Source: an uncultured Lautropia sp.
GTDB lineage: Bacteria > Pseudomonadota > Gammaproteobacteria > Burkholderiales > Burkholderiaceae_E
Length of the DNA stretch: 17,301 nt
Direction: 5' to 3'
NCBI GenBank assembly: GCA_938046755.1
Contig: CALIXC010000026.1
Coordinates: forward strand, 1 to 17,301
The translations under genes were made by a program, and so were the position numbers. This document shows, one piece after another, positions 1 to 6,936 of this stretch; the first letter of the stretch is position 1, and the number at the start of each line of letters is the position of its first letter. The notes under the pieces are model-generated. The model had not been told where the DNA came from, ran no database searches, and was given only the letters and a program-made list of their open reading frames with translations.

Positions 1-378
1 ACGCTGGCCCGCGCGCAGGCGTTGGCCGCCGACATCGACCCCCATCTCGAGGCACAGGCGCTGCCCGTCCGGGTGGAGCCCATGGCGCTGGCCGATGCAC
101 CGGCGGCGGACGTGCTCATCAACGCCACGTCCGCCGGCCTGCACGGTGATGGGCCCGCTCTGCCGACCCGGCTGTTCGAGGGCTGCCGACTGGCCTACGA
201 CTGCATCTACGCCGAACAGCCCACGCCCTTCATGCAGCAGGCTATGGTGGCCGGGGTGCCACGAGTCAGCGACGGCCTGGGCATGCTGGTGGGGCAGGCG
301 GCCGAGAGCTTCCGTCTGTGGCGCGGTATCAGGCCCGATGTCGCTCCCGTGCTGGAAGCACTGCGCACTGCACGCTGA
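1..378 (+). CDS. aroE: Shikimate dehydrogenase, C-terminal part (5' end outside window)
   Basis: Shikimate dehydrogenase reduces 3-dehydroshikimate to shikimate with NADPH in the cytoplasmic chorismate pathway. The frame is open from base 1 to the TGA at 376-378, giving 125 residues, a bit under half of the usual 270-290. Visible family signatures are TLARAQALA, which continues the NRT..RA..LA stretch of the NADP-binding fold, INATSAGLHGD for the N-A-T-S-x-G motif, YDCIYAEQPTPF for the YD..Y....TPF motif, and DGLGMLVGQAAESFRLWRG, the classical C-terminal segment. The protein ends in LEALRTAR, a normal end for this family. The TTG at 22 is only an internal codon; the real start lies upstream of the window. 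The next gene is mgtE on the same strand, 273 bases away, so co-transcription is possible but not shown. Confidence 0.95.
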   Translation, partial: TLARAQALAADIDPHLEAQALPVRVEPMALADAPAADVLINATSAGLHGDGPALPTRLFEGCRLAYDCIYAEQPTPFMQQAMVAGVPRVSDGLGMLVGQAAESFRLWRGIRPDVAPVLEALRTAR

Positions 379-651
379 TGCGCTAACATCGCAGATTGCG
401 TGCTGAAAGCTTGGGTGGCGCAACGCCTGCAGGCTGCCAGCCGGGTACACGGGCAGCGCCGCCTTCGGGCTGCGCGCTCCGACCCGGTTTCTGCATTTTC
501 TGACCCTGTCGTCCAAGGTTTACGGGCTGTCTGCTAGCCCATGCACGCTCAAGCCTGGCCACTCTCGTGCCCGTGGCCTTTCCCTGCCTGCCGCCGTCCG
601 GACCACTGCCTCCTCTCCCGACGACTGCGGCCGCTCGCCTGAGCCCGTGCC

Positions 652-2718
652 ATGAATACCACCCCTGTCGATCCCCGCTCGGCTGCATCGTCCGTGCCCG
701 AAGAGACCGCAGCCGACACGAGCTTGTCATCCCATCCTGACCAGGCGGTCTCCACCGTGGCTGCCTCTGAACCGGCTGAAGCACTGGAAGAAAGCACCAT
801 AGCCGTTCAGACCAGCGTTCTCCCGCGCGACGCCGAAGAGGCGCAGCATGCTCTGGCTGAAGTGCAGCTGCTGCTGGAGCGCCATGCCTTTGCGCAGGAA
901 ACGGCTCGCCACTACGCCGAGACTGTGCGCCAGGCCGCGCAGGAGCCCGATGACGAGGATGACGCTTCGTCTCATGACAGGGCACATGCCCATGGCGAGA
1001 CGTCACATGACGCGTCCGCCGTGGCACGGCACGCATCCGATACCGACGCCGGGGCGTCCGTACCCGCGTCGCAGGATGACCATGGCGCCGGGCATCTCGC
1101 AGACCCGGAGCGGGCCTCGGACACCGGGCAACGGGATGCCCATCATCAGTCGATCCGCCATCACGTCCATTCGGGGCAGCACAGCGCCCTGGCGGCCGTC
1201 GGCATGGGGCCGTCCACCGGTGTGCTGAAGTCTGCCGATGTTCGCGTCAAGGGGGGGGCAGGGCTGATGGGAGACGTGGTGGCGAGGTCGGACGACGGGT
1301 CCAGGCCGGAGGTCGAGCGGAAAGGGGAGGCCGCAGCGGAGGGCGATAACGTATCGACGCCTGACACCGGATCGACATCGGAGGCTGCATCGAAGGACGA
1401 GGCGCGTCCGGACGAATCTCCCTACCTTGCCCAGCTGCGTGATCGCCTGGCCAAGCTGCACCCGGCCGACATCGCCTACGTGCTGGAAGCGCTGCCGCCG
1501 GAAGAACGGCAGCTGGTCTGGGATTCGGTCAAGCGCGAAGCCGATGGCGCTGTGCTGCTGGAGGTTTCCGAGCCGGTTCTGGAAGACCTGATCGACCTGA
1601 TGACCGAGGACGAGCTGGTCTCGGCGGTGAAGGAGCTGGACGCCGATGATGTGGCCGACCTGGTCGAATATCTGCCGCCGGCGGTGGTGGAGAAGATCCA
1701 GCGCGAGCTGACCCCCGAGGAGCGCGAGCAACTGCGCGCCGCTATGTCCTACCCCGAGGACTCGGTGGGAGGGCGCATGGACTTCGAGTTCGTGCGCGTG
1801 CGTGAGGACGTGACGCTGGAAGTGGTGCTGCGCTATCTGCGCCGCTTCGACGAGCTGCCCCAGCATACCGACCAGGTGTTCGTGGTGGATCGCAATGGTA
1901 TGCTGATGGGCAGCCTGTCCATCGAGCAGGTGCTGCTCAACGAGCCGGACATCGAGGTCTCGGCCGTCATGCACCGTGACATCCTGTCGCTGGACGTGGA
2001 CGACGACGTAGGCGATGCCGCCCAGGCCTTCGAACGTTATGACCTGATCTCCGCTCCGGTTGTCGACACCCACCACAAGCTCATCGGTCGCCTCACCATC
2101 GACGAGGTGGTTGACGTCATCCGTGAAGAAAGCGAGACCGACGCCCTGAACCAGGCCGGTCTGCAGGAAGAGGAAGACCTTTTCGGCTCCGTCTGGCAGT
2201 CGGCCCGCAACCGCTGGCTGTGGCTGGCCGTCAACCTGGTTACCGCCTTCCTGGCCTCGCGCGTCATTGGGCTGTTCGACGACACCATCGAACGGATCGT
2301 TGCCCTGGCCACCCTGATGCCCATCGTGGCCGGTTTGGCCGGCAACTCTGGCAACCAGACCATGGCGCTGATGATCCGCTCGCTGGCCCAGGGGCAGATC
2401 AACGGGGGCAACTTCGGCCGCATCGTGCGCAAGGAGCTGACTGTCGCACTGCTCAACGGCGTGGTCTGGGGCAGCGTGGCGGGTCTGGCCACCTGGCTGC
2501 TTTACCATGACACCGACGCTGCCCGCCTGCTGGGCATCGCCATGGGCGTGGCCATCGTCCTCAACCTGCTCATCGGCGCCGCCCTGGGCGTGGTGGTGCC
2601 CTTTGCACTGAACAAGCTGGGCCGCGATCCCGCCCTGGGCTCGTCCGTGCTGCTGACCTTCTCCACCGATGGCCTGGGCTTCCTGATCTTCCTGGGGCTG
2701 GCGACGATGCTGTTCTGA
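652..2718 (+). CDS. mgtE: Magnesium transporter MgtE with long disordered histidine-rich insert
   Basis: MgtE is an inner-membrane Mg2+ channel gated by its own cytoplasmic Mg2+-sensing domains. The order seen is: a short coiled segment with LAEVQLLLERHA (about residues 65-95), a low-complexity acidic/His/Ser/Gly stretch (about 100-253), the MgtE N domain from about 258 (LHPADIAYVLEALP), two CBS domains (about 366-495), and a membrane part from about 520 to the end. The membrane part carries the PIVAGLAGNSGNQTMAL signature and, in the last segments, STDGLGFLIFLG, whose Asp matches the pore-lining acidic residue of the family. At 688 residues it is about 200 longer than usual, and the excess is the low-complexity insert. 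The ATG at 652 has no clear ribosome-binding site, but it is the only start that includes the coiled segment found in proteobacterial homologues. Function is well supported; the role of the insert is unknown. Confidence 0.93.
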   Translation: MNTTPVDPRSAASSVPEETAADTSLSSHPDQAVSTVAASEPAEALEESTIAVQTSVLPRDAEEAQHALAEVQLLLERHAFAQETARHYAETVRQAAQEPDDEDDASSHDRAHAHGETSHDASAVARHASDTDAGASVPASQDDHGAGHLADPERASDTGQRDAHHQSIRHHVHSGQHSALAAVGMGPSTGVLKSADVRVKGGAGLMGDVVARSDDGSRPEVERKGEAAAEGDNVSTPDTGSTSEAASKDEARPDESPYLAQLRDRLAKLHPADIAYVLEALPPEERQLVWDSVKREADGAVLLEVSEPVLEDLIDLMTEDELVSAVKELDADDVADLVEYLPPAVVEKIQRELTPEEREQLRAAMSYPEDSVGGRMDFEFVRVREDVTLEVVLRYLRRFDELPQHTDQVFVVDRNGMLMGSLSIEQVLLNEPDIEVSAVMHRDILSLDVDDDVGDAAQAFERYDLISAPVVDTHHKLIGRLTIDEVVDVIREESETDALNQAGLQEEEDLFGSVWQSARNRWLWLAVNLVTAFLASRVIGLFDDTIERIVALATLMPIVAGLAGNSGNQTMALMIRSLAQGQINGGNFGRIVRKELTVALLNGVVWGSVAGLATWLLYHDTDAARLLGIAMGVAIVLNLLIGAALGVVVPFALNKLGRDPALGSSVLLTFSTDGLGFLIFLGLATMLF
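1251..1258 (+). repeat. Eight-G homopolymer inside the mgtE insert
   Basis: A run of eight G lies in frame in the disordered insert of mgtE, around codons Lys-Gly-Gly-Ala. Tracts of this length can slip during replication, and a one-base change would truncate the protein before the MgtE N domain. Whether it does so here is not visible from one sequence. Confidence 0.7.
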
Positions 2719-2726
2719 GGAGTTTG

Positions 2727-2769
2727 TATAGGAATATATGTCGATCAATAGTCATTTATAGGTATGTAT
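2727..2769 (+). repeat. Two 13-bp AT-rich direct repeats, 30 bp apart, upstream of the ATPase gene
   Basis: TATAGGAATATAT (2727-2739) and TATAGGTATGTAT (2757-2769) match at 11 of 13 positions. They start exactly 30 bp apart, about three helical turns. They lie in the AT-rich gap between mgtE and the ATPase gene and run into the palindrome at 2768-2785. The arrangement suits a protein-binding region (operator or iteron-like), but no binding protein is known here. Confidence 0.45.
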
Positions 2770-2785
2770 AGCCAGTACAGGCTAT
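2768..2785. promoter_or_regulatory. 18-bp near-perfect palindrome, candidate operator
   Basis: ATAGCCAGTACAGGCTAT is self-complementary except for the A/A pair at 2774 and 2779, so 16 of 18 positions pair around the central GTAC. It ends 38 bp before the chosen ATG (2824) of the ATPase gene. Its position and dyad symmetry are typical of a dimeric repressor site. No convincing -35/-10 pair could be picked out in this AT-rich stretch. Autoregulation by the downstream protein, which has a C-terminal winged-helix-like region, is possible but unproven. Confidence 0.45.
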
Positions 2786-2823
2786 CATTACCAATATTTC
2801 GCTATCAATCGTGGATCAGCTGC

Positions 2824-3996
2824 ATGGACGAGTATCGGAACCCTTTCAACCCCGGCGCGGGGGTGCGGCCTCCTGAACTGGCTGGGCGTGCTGACGTATT
2901 GCAACAGGCGATCACGGCTTTGGAGCGTGTCAAGCGTGGCCGTCATGCCAAGTCGCTGATGATCCTGGGCCTGCGAGGGGTAGGCAAGACGGTGTTGCTG
3001 AACCAGATCGCCCAGGAGGCCGAAAGCAAAGGATACTTGGCAGAGACCGTCGAGGCGAGGGATGGCGAAGATTTGCGCCAAATGCTGCAGCAGGTCATGC
3101 GCCGTGTTCTGCTCAAGCTGGATCGGGGGGAACAGGCCGTCGAAGCTGTCAAGAAAGGCCTGCGCGTACTACGTAGCTTTCTGCGTGGTGTGACGGTCAG
3201 CTCCGGGGGGGTGGATGTTTCGTTGGGCGTGGATCCAGAGCCTGGCCTGGCTGATAGTGGGGAGCTGGAGACGGATGTTGCCGACTTGATGGTGGCAACG
3301 GCCAAGGCTGCTGCAGCTGTTCAGAAACCAGTAGCCCTGCTTATCGATGAACTGCAATATGTTTCCAGATCGGAGCTTGCAGCATTGATTCGCGCGATGC
3401 ATGCCGTAAACCAGCAGGGCCTGCCGCTCATCCTGTTTGGCGCTGGCCTGCCACAGCTGGCAGGGCAGGCGGGAGACGCCAAAAGCTATGCAGAGCGTCT
3501 GTTTGACTTTCCGCGCCTGGACAGGCTGGAGGAAGCCGACGCCCATGCGGCCATCCGGGAGCCGATCGAAGCAGAGAATGCTTCCATCGAAGAGGAGGCC
3601 CTTGCAGAAATATACAGTCAGTCGCGGGGATATCCCTATTTCCTGCAGGAGTGGGGGTATAACGTCTGGAATATCTGCAGAACGACACACATTGTCCGGG
3701 CGGAGGCAGAAGAGGCTACCCGGGTTTCACTGCGCAAGCTGGATGGATCATTCTTCCGGGTACGTTTCGACCGCTTGACACCGACTGAGCGGGAGTACAT
3801 GCGGGCTCTGGCCGGATTGGAGCCAGAATCTCAACGTTCATCCGACGTGGCGGCAGAAATGGGGCGCAAGGCCAACAGCGTTGCCCCTGTACGTGACAAC
3901 TTGATCAAGAAAGGAATGCTCTATTCTCCCGAGCATGGAATGATCGCGTTCACAGTGCCCTTGTTCGATGAGTTCATGCAGCGCGCAATGCCATAG
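2824..3996 (+). CDS. Orphan AAA_16/STAND-like ATPase with C-terminal winged-helix region
   Basis: A 390-residue P-loop NTPase of the type annotated as AAA family or ATP-binding protein. It begins with the conserved RNPFNPGAGVRPPELAGR lead, has Walker A GLRGVGKT (residues 49-56), Walker B ALLIDELQ with Asp175-Glu176, a sensor-like strand LILFGAGLP, and a C-terminal region from about residue 317 (LTPTEREYMRALAG..., then SSDVAAEMGRKANSVAPVRDNL) that looks like a winged helix. No transmembrane segment or signal peptide is seen. An upstream in-frame ATG at 2764 would add 20 residues not typical of the family and would overlap the palindrome, so MDEYRNPF at 2824 is preferred. The gene stands alone, is less GC-rich than its neighbours and has AT-rich flanks, which suggests acquisition by transfer. 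Relatives have no firmly known function; DNA-associated or signal-sensing roles are guesses. Confidence 0.8.
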   Translation: MDEYRNPFNPGAGVRPPELAGRADVLQQAITALERVKRGRHAKSLMILGLRGVGKTVLLNQIAQEAESKGYLAETVEARDGEDLRQMLQQVMRRVLLKLDRGEQAVEAVKKGLRVLRSFLRGVTVSSGGVDVSLGVDPEPGLADSGELETDVADLMVATAKAAAAVQKPVALLIDELQYVSRSELAALIRAMHAVNQQGLPLILFGAGLPQLAGQAGDAKSYAERLFDFPRLDRLEEADAHAAIREPIEAENASIEEEALAEIYSQSRGYPYFLQEWGYNVWNICRTTHIVRAEAEEATRVSLRKLDGSFFRVRFDRLTPTEREYMRALAGLEPESQRSSDVAAEMGRKANSVAPVRDNLIKKGMLYSPEHGMIAFTVPLFDEFMQRAMP

Positions 3997-4052
3997 CTCC
4001 ATCGGATGGATTGACTTTCCTTGAGGTGCATGTGACTGTTGCCTATATATCC

Positions 4053-4074
4053 CCCACGTGCTGAAGCCCGTGGG
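4053..4074. repeat. Hairpin resembling an IS200/IS605 terminal structure
   Basis: CCCACG (4053-4058) pairs with CGTGGG (4069-4074) around a 10-nt loop containing GCTGAAGC. The text CCCCCACGTGCTGAAGCCCG followed by a second GAAGCCTCC hairpin resembles, from memory, the right-end/omega-RNA segments of IS200/IS605 and tnpB elements. No tnpA or tnpB is present, so at most it is a relic or a non-autonomous copy. Confidence 0.3.
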
Positions 4075-4077
4075 CGC

Positions 4078-4099
4078 GAAGCCTCCAAAAGGAGGCTTC
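4078..4099. terminator. Strong hairpin between convergent genes, likely bidirectional terminator
   Basis: GAAGCCTCC (4078-4086) pairs perfectly with GGAGGCTTC (4091-4099) around an AAAA loop: nine base pairs. It sits between the ATPase gene ending at 3996 (+) and the PEBP gene ending at 4124 (-), where a shared terminator is expected. The downstream tract on the plus strand (TGCATTTCT) is only moderately T-rich. Confidence 0.55.
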
Positions 4100-4123
4100 T
4101 GCATTTCTACGCCATGGATGGGC

Positions 4124-4687
4124 TCAGCGCCCGTACATCACCGTGATGCTGGAGGCGCCCAGCGCGTGGGTCTGGGCCACGAAGCCGACCAGCGCCGGCG
4201 TCGAATCGGCCGTCACGCCGGGCAGATCAGCCACCTTCAGGGCCGTCAGCGTGATCACATAGCGATGCGCCCGGCCCGTGGGTGGGCAGGCACCCATGTA
4301 GCCCGGCTTGCCGCCGTCAGTGCGCGTCTGCAGGGCGCCCGCGGGCAGCTTCGTGTCACCGACGCTGATGCCGGCCGGCAGTCGGTCCACCTTGGCCGGA
4401 ATGTTGGCCACCACCCAGTGTGTCCACCCGATGCCGCCGGTGGGGGCATCCGGATCGTGCATGGTGAGCAGGAAGCTCCGGGTGCCCACAGGGGCATTCT
4501 TCCAGGACAGGGCCGGTGACTGGTTGTTCCCCGTGCAGCCGAAGCCGTACTCGGCGCTCAGCAGCTGCTTGCGGGTGAAACCGCCGTTCTGCAGGTCATC
4601 GGCCTGCAGCGTGAAGGAGCCGGCAGCCGACGCCGTGCCCGTCAGGGCAAGCAGCGTGGTGGCCAGCAGGATATGTTTTTTCATCAT
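4124..4687 (-). CDS. Exported PEBP-family protein (YbhB/YbcL type)
   Basis: A 187-residue phosphatidylethanolamine-binding-protein fold protein. Family marks are DPDAPTGGIGWTHWVVANIP (the D-P-D-x-P and H-W/Y block) and ACPPTGRAHRYVITLTAL, which matches the bacterial PP.G..HRY motif of the ligand pocket. The N-terminus MKKHILLATTLLALTGTASAA is a signal peptide, so it should be periplasmic. Two ATGs are adjacent (4687 and 4684); GAGAG in GAGAGAACC lies 4 and 7 bases before them, so 4684 is equally possible. The longer frame opening at 4702 would put residues in front of the signal and is rejected. It follows moaC with only about 7-10 bases between stop and start and is almost certainly co-transcribed with it. 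The molecular function of bacterial PEBPs is unsettled; no link to molybdopterin synthesis is known. Confidence 0.88.
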   Translation of the reverse strand: MMKKHILLATTLLALTGTASAAGSFTLQADDLQNGGFTRKQLLSAEYGFGCTGNNQSPALSWKNAPVGTRSFLLTMHDPDAPTGGIGWTHWVVANIPAKVDRLPAGISVGDTKLPAGALQTRTDGGKPGYMGACPPTGRAHRYVITLTALKVADLPGVTADSTPALVGFVAQTHALGASSITVMYGR

Positions 4688-4694
4688 GGTTCTC

Positions 4695-5168
4695 TCAATC
4701 ACTGTGCCAGTCCGACTTCCCGCCGCGCTTTTCCAGCAGCCGGACGCCTTCCATCACCATGCTGCGGTCCACGGCCTTGCACATGTCGTAGATGGTCAGC
4801 AGACCCACTTGCACGGCGGTCAGCGCCTCCATCTCCACCCCGGTGCGGCCCGTGCATTCGGCCGTCACCTCGCAGCGCACGCGGCTGGCTGCCTCGTCCA
4901 GGGTGAACTCGGCTGCCACGCGCGACAGCGCGATGGGATGGCACAGCGGGATGAGGTCGGCGGTGCGCTTGGCGGCCATGATGGCCGCCAGTCGGGCCAC
5001 GCCCAGTACGTCACCCTTGGCGGCACTCCCTTCACGGATGCGCGTCAGTGTGGCCGGCTGCATGCGGATCCAGCCCTCGGCCACGGCCGTGCGGCGAGTT
5101 TCGGCCTTGCTGCCCACATCCACCATGTGGGCCTGCCCCTGGGCGTTGAAATGCGTCAGATCATTCAT
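4695..5168 (-). CDS. moaC: Cyclic pyranopterin monophosphate synthase MoaC
   Basis: MoaC converts 3',8-cyclo-7,8-dihydro-GTP, made by MoaA, into cyclic pyranopterin monophosphate, the second step of molybdenum cofactor synthesis in the cytoplasm. The 157-residue product has the standard length and motifs: LTHFNAQGQAHMVDVGSKAETRR at the start, LIPLCHPIALS, CTGRTGVEMEALTAVQVGLLTIYDMCKAVDR with the catalytic Asp/Lys pair, and GGKSDWHSD at the end. The start at 5168 (MNDLTHFN) matches the family; the upstream frame to 5243 encodes no conserved sequence. There is no recognisable Shine-Dalgarno, and a TATGAT box lies only six bases upstream of the ATG. The PEBP gene follows directly. The divergent neighbour is the M48 protease gene. 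Confidence 0.95.
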   Translation of the reverse strand: MNDLTHFNAQGQAHMVDVGSKAETRRTAVAEGWIRMQPATLTRIREGSAAKGDVLGVARLAAIMAAKRTADLIPLCHPIALSRVAAEFTLDEAASRVRCEVTAECTGRTGVEMEALTAVQVGLLTIYDMCKAVDRSMVMEGVRLLEKRGGKSDWHSD

Positions 5169-5174
5169 CGTGCC

Positions 5175-5180
5175 ATCATA
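5175..5180 (-). promoter_or_regulatory. Candidate -10 box of moaC
   Basis: TATGAT on the minus strand, five of six consensus bases, standing out in GC-rich surroundings. It ends six bases before the moaC ATG, so transcription would begin at or next to the start codon. No good -35 hexamer was found 16-18 bp upstream. Confidence 0.3.
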
Positions 5181-5289
5181 GCAGGAGGAAGGGCCACCCT
5201 TGTCGTCGCAGGGGTGGGGCCGGACGTTGGAAGACCGTAGCACGCCATGGTGCTGAGCCGTTTGGGGCTCCGTCCAGGCAATCCGAACA

Positions 5290-5307
5290 CGAGAGAATCT
5301 GTCGATG
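5290..5307 (+). repeat. 18-bp exact repeat, copy 1 (covers RBS and start of the M48 gene)
   Basis: CGAGAGAATCTGTCGATG here contains the putative Shine-Dalgarno and ATG of the M48 gene. The same 18 bases recur at 9969-9986 in the same orientation. Chance identity of this length in a 17-kb window is unlikely. Confidence 0.6.
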
Positions 5308-6903
5308 AGGCATCACGAGCCGGAACAGACCGGGCGCCTGGGGGCCGACAACGGCGCAGCAGAAGGCCGGGCACACGCGGCACAGCCCGTCAGGCCTGCG
5401 GCGCCCGTGGCATGCGCATTCCGTCGTCTGGGCCGGGCAGGGCTGCTGGGCCTGGCGCTGACCATGGCCATGCCGGCATCGCTCCATGCCCAGATCGAAC
5501 GCCTGCCCGACCTGGGGTCGGCCGACAGTGACGAGCTTTCCGGCACGGCCGAGCGTCGTCTGGGCGAGTCGGTCATGCGCCAGCTCCACGCCGACGGCAC
5601 CGTCTACGACGATGCCGAGATGAACGACTTCATCAACCGCTTCGGCAGTCGGCTCACCGGCACCGAACCGGCACGTGGCCAGCCGTTCCTGTTCTTCATC
5701 GTGCGCGACGACAGCATCAACGCCTTCGCCCTGCCGGGTGGGTACATCGGCGTGCATACGGGTCTGCTGGCCGTGGCCGGCAGCGAATCCGAGCTGGCCA
5801 GCGTGCTGGGGCACGAGATGGGGCACGTCACCCAGCACCACATCGCCCGCATGCTGAAGAACCAGAAGCAGGCCAGCATGCTGGCCATGGCGGGCATGGT
5901 GCTGGGGGCGCTGGCCATCCGCAACAATCCGGACGCCGGCATGGGGGCCATCACGCTGGGCGAGAGCATGGCCACGCGCTCCATGCTCTCGTTCTCGCGC
6001 GATGCCGAGCGCGAGGCCGACCGCATCGGCCTGCAGGTGATGCGCGAGGCCGGCTTCGACGTGAACGGCGCGCCCGTCTTCTTCGGCCGCCTGCAGCAGC
6101 AGAACCGGTTCAACGAAGGCGGCGACACCACGGCCTATCTGCGCACCCACCCGGTCACGGCCGAGCGCATCAACGACCTGAAGCTGCGCATCCAGCAGCT
6201 GGCCGCCACCGCCAGACCCCCGGCCGATTCCGTGGATTTCCGGCTGATGCGGGCACGGGCGCGCGCCGTCAGCGCCGACAGCGTGGACAAGCAGACCGAG
6301 GTGCGCCGCCATTTCGAGGCCCAGCTCAAGACCGAGGAGGGCAGAAAGGACCCGGCCACCTGGTTCGGGCTGGCCAACGTGGCCTACATGCGACACGATG
6401 CCATGGCCACCGAACAGGCTCTGACGCAGGCCGAGAAGCTGCTCGACAAACCGCATCCGTACATCGTGCGGCTGCACATCGCCAATCTGCTGGCTGCCGG
6501 CAAGGTGGCCGAGGCCGAGGCCGAGCAGGCCTCGGCCTCGGCCACCAAGGATTTCCCCGGCTCCCGGGCGCTTCTGCGCCAGCGTGCCGAAGTGCTCAAT
6601 GCGGCGAAGAAGTGGGATGAGTCCATTGCGCTGCTGCGCAATGAAACGCGCCTGTACAAGAGCGACGCCGAACTGTGGCGCATGTTGGGCGAGGCCTACT
6701 TGGCCAAGGGCGAGAAGGGCATGTCGCACCTGGCTGCGGCCGAAGGCTACCTGGCACTGGGCTACAACCAGCCTGCCATCGAGCAGCTCCGGCTGGCGCG
6801 CAACGCCGGCGACCTGGATTTCTACAACGGTTCCATCGCCGACGCCAAGCTGCGTGAGGCCGAAGCGGCCTGGATGCAGGAACAGGGCGAGGAGCGCCGC
6901 TGA
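5305..6903 (+). CDS. Periplasmic M48 metalloprotease with TPR tail (BepA/YfgC-like)
   Basis: Members of this family act in the periplasm as zinc proteases/chaperones that help or degrade misassembled outer-membrane proteins, including the LPS transporter LptD. The product has a signal peptide with hydrophobic core LLGLALTMAM and cleavage near SLHA-Q (about residue 62). A peptidase M48 domain follows, with HEMGH at residues 170-174 and the third zinc ligand Glu237 in the EREAD motif. The C-terminal alpha-helical region from about 310 to 525 is consistent with tetratricopeptide repeats (ALTQAEKLLD..., WRMLGEAYLAKGEKG, AAEGYLALG). The length of 532 slightly exceeds E. coli BepA because of a polar 40-residue lead before the signal. 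The ATG at 5305 follows GAGAGA at good spacing; a GTG at 5407 would give a more normal signal peptide and is an alternative. It is divergent from moaC and convergent with the alpha-glucosidase gene, with a six-base gap. Confidence 0.9.
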   Translation: MRHHEPEQTGRLGADNGAAEGRAHAAQPVRPAAPVACAFRRLGRAGLLGLALTMAMPASLHAQIERLPDLGSADSDELSGTAERRLGESVMRQLHADGTVYDDAEMNDFINRFGSRLTGTEPARGQPFLFFIVRDDSINAFALPGGYIGVHTGLLAVAGSESELASVLGHEMGHVTQHHIARMLKNQKQASMLAMAGMVLGALAIRNNPDAGMGAITLGESMATRSMLSFSRDAEREADRIGLQVMREAGFDVNGAPVFFGRLQQQNRFNEGGDTTAYLRTHPVTAERINDLKLRIQQLAATARPPADSVDFRLMRARARAVSADSVDKQTEVRRHFEAQLKTEEGRKDPATWFGLANVAYMRHDAMATEQALTQAEKLLDKPHPYIVRLHIANLLAAGKVAEAEAEQASASATKDFPGSRALLRQRAEVLNAAKKWDESIALLRNETRLYKSDAELWRMLGEAYLAKGEKGMSHLAAAEGYLALGYNQPAIEQLRLARNAGDLDFYNGSIADAKLREAEAAWMQEQGEERR

Positions 6904-6909
6904 ATCCGC

Positions 6910-6936
6910 TCAGGGGCGGATCAGCACCGCCCCTGA
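6910..6936. terminator. 10-bp inverted repeat at the junction of two convergent genes
   Basis: TCAGGGGCGG (6910-6919) pairs perfectly with CCGCCCCTGA (6927-6936) around a 7-nt loop. It includes the stop codon and last codons of the alpha-glucosidase gene and lies just past the stop of the M48 gene (6903). An overlapping alternative stem, ATCCGC (6904-6909) with GCGGAT (6916-6921), is mutually exclusive with it. With only six bases between the stops, this is the likely shared terminator, although no T-run follows on either strand. Confidence 0.5.

Noticed and set aside
383..1036. A 217-codon minus-strand frame covering the aroE-mgtE gap
   Set aside because: Arg/Pro/Gln-rich product without motifs, half of it antisense to mgtE. 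The 273-base gap itself holds only a weak 6-bp inverted repeat (GCTGCC 433-438 / GGCAGC 452-457) and no clear riboswitch or promoter.
1003..2748. A 581-codon open frame on the minus strand across mgtE
   Set aside because: It is antisense to a clear MgtE; its His/Gln/Val-rich product is a composition shadow of GC-rich DNA and matches no family.
2764..2823. Upstream ATG of the ATPase gene (adds 20 residues)
   Set aside because: The added residues are unlike the family start, and this ATG lies immediately before and overlaps the repeat/palindrome region; the ATG at 2824 fits the conserved N-terminus.
5176..6729. A 517-codon minus-strand open frame over the M48 gene
   Set aside because: Antisense to a gene with catalytic zinc motifs and a signal peptide; the product is repetitive and without motifs.
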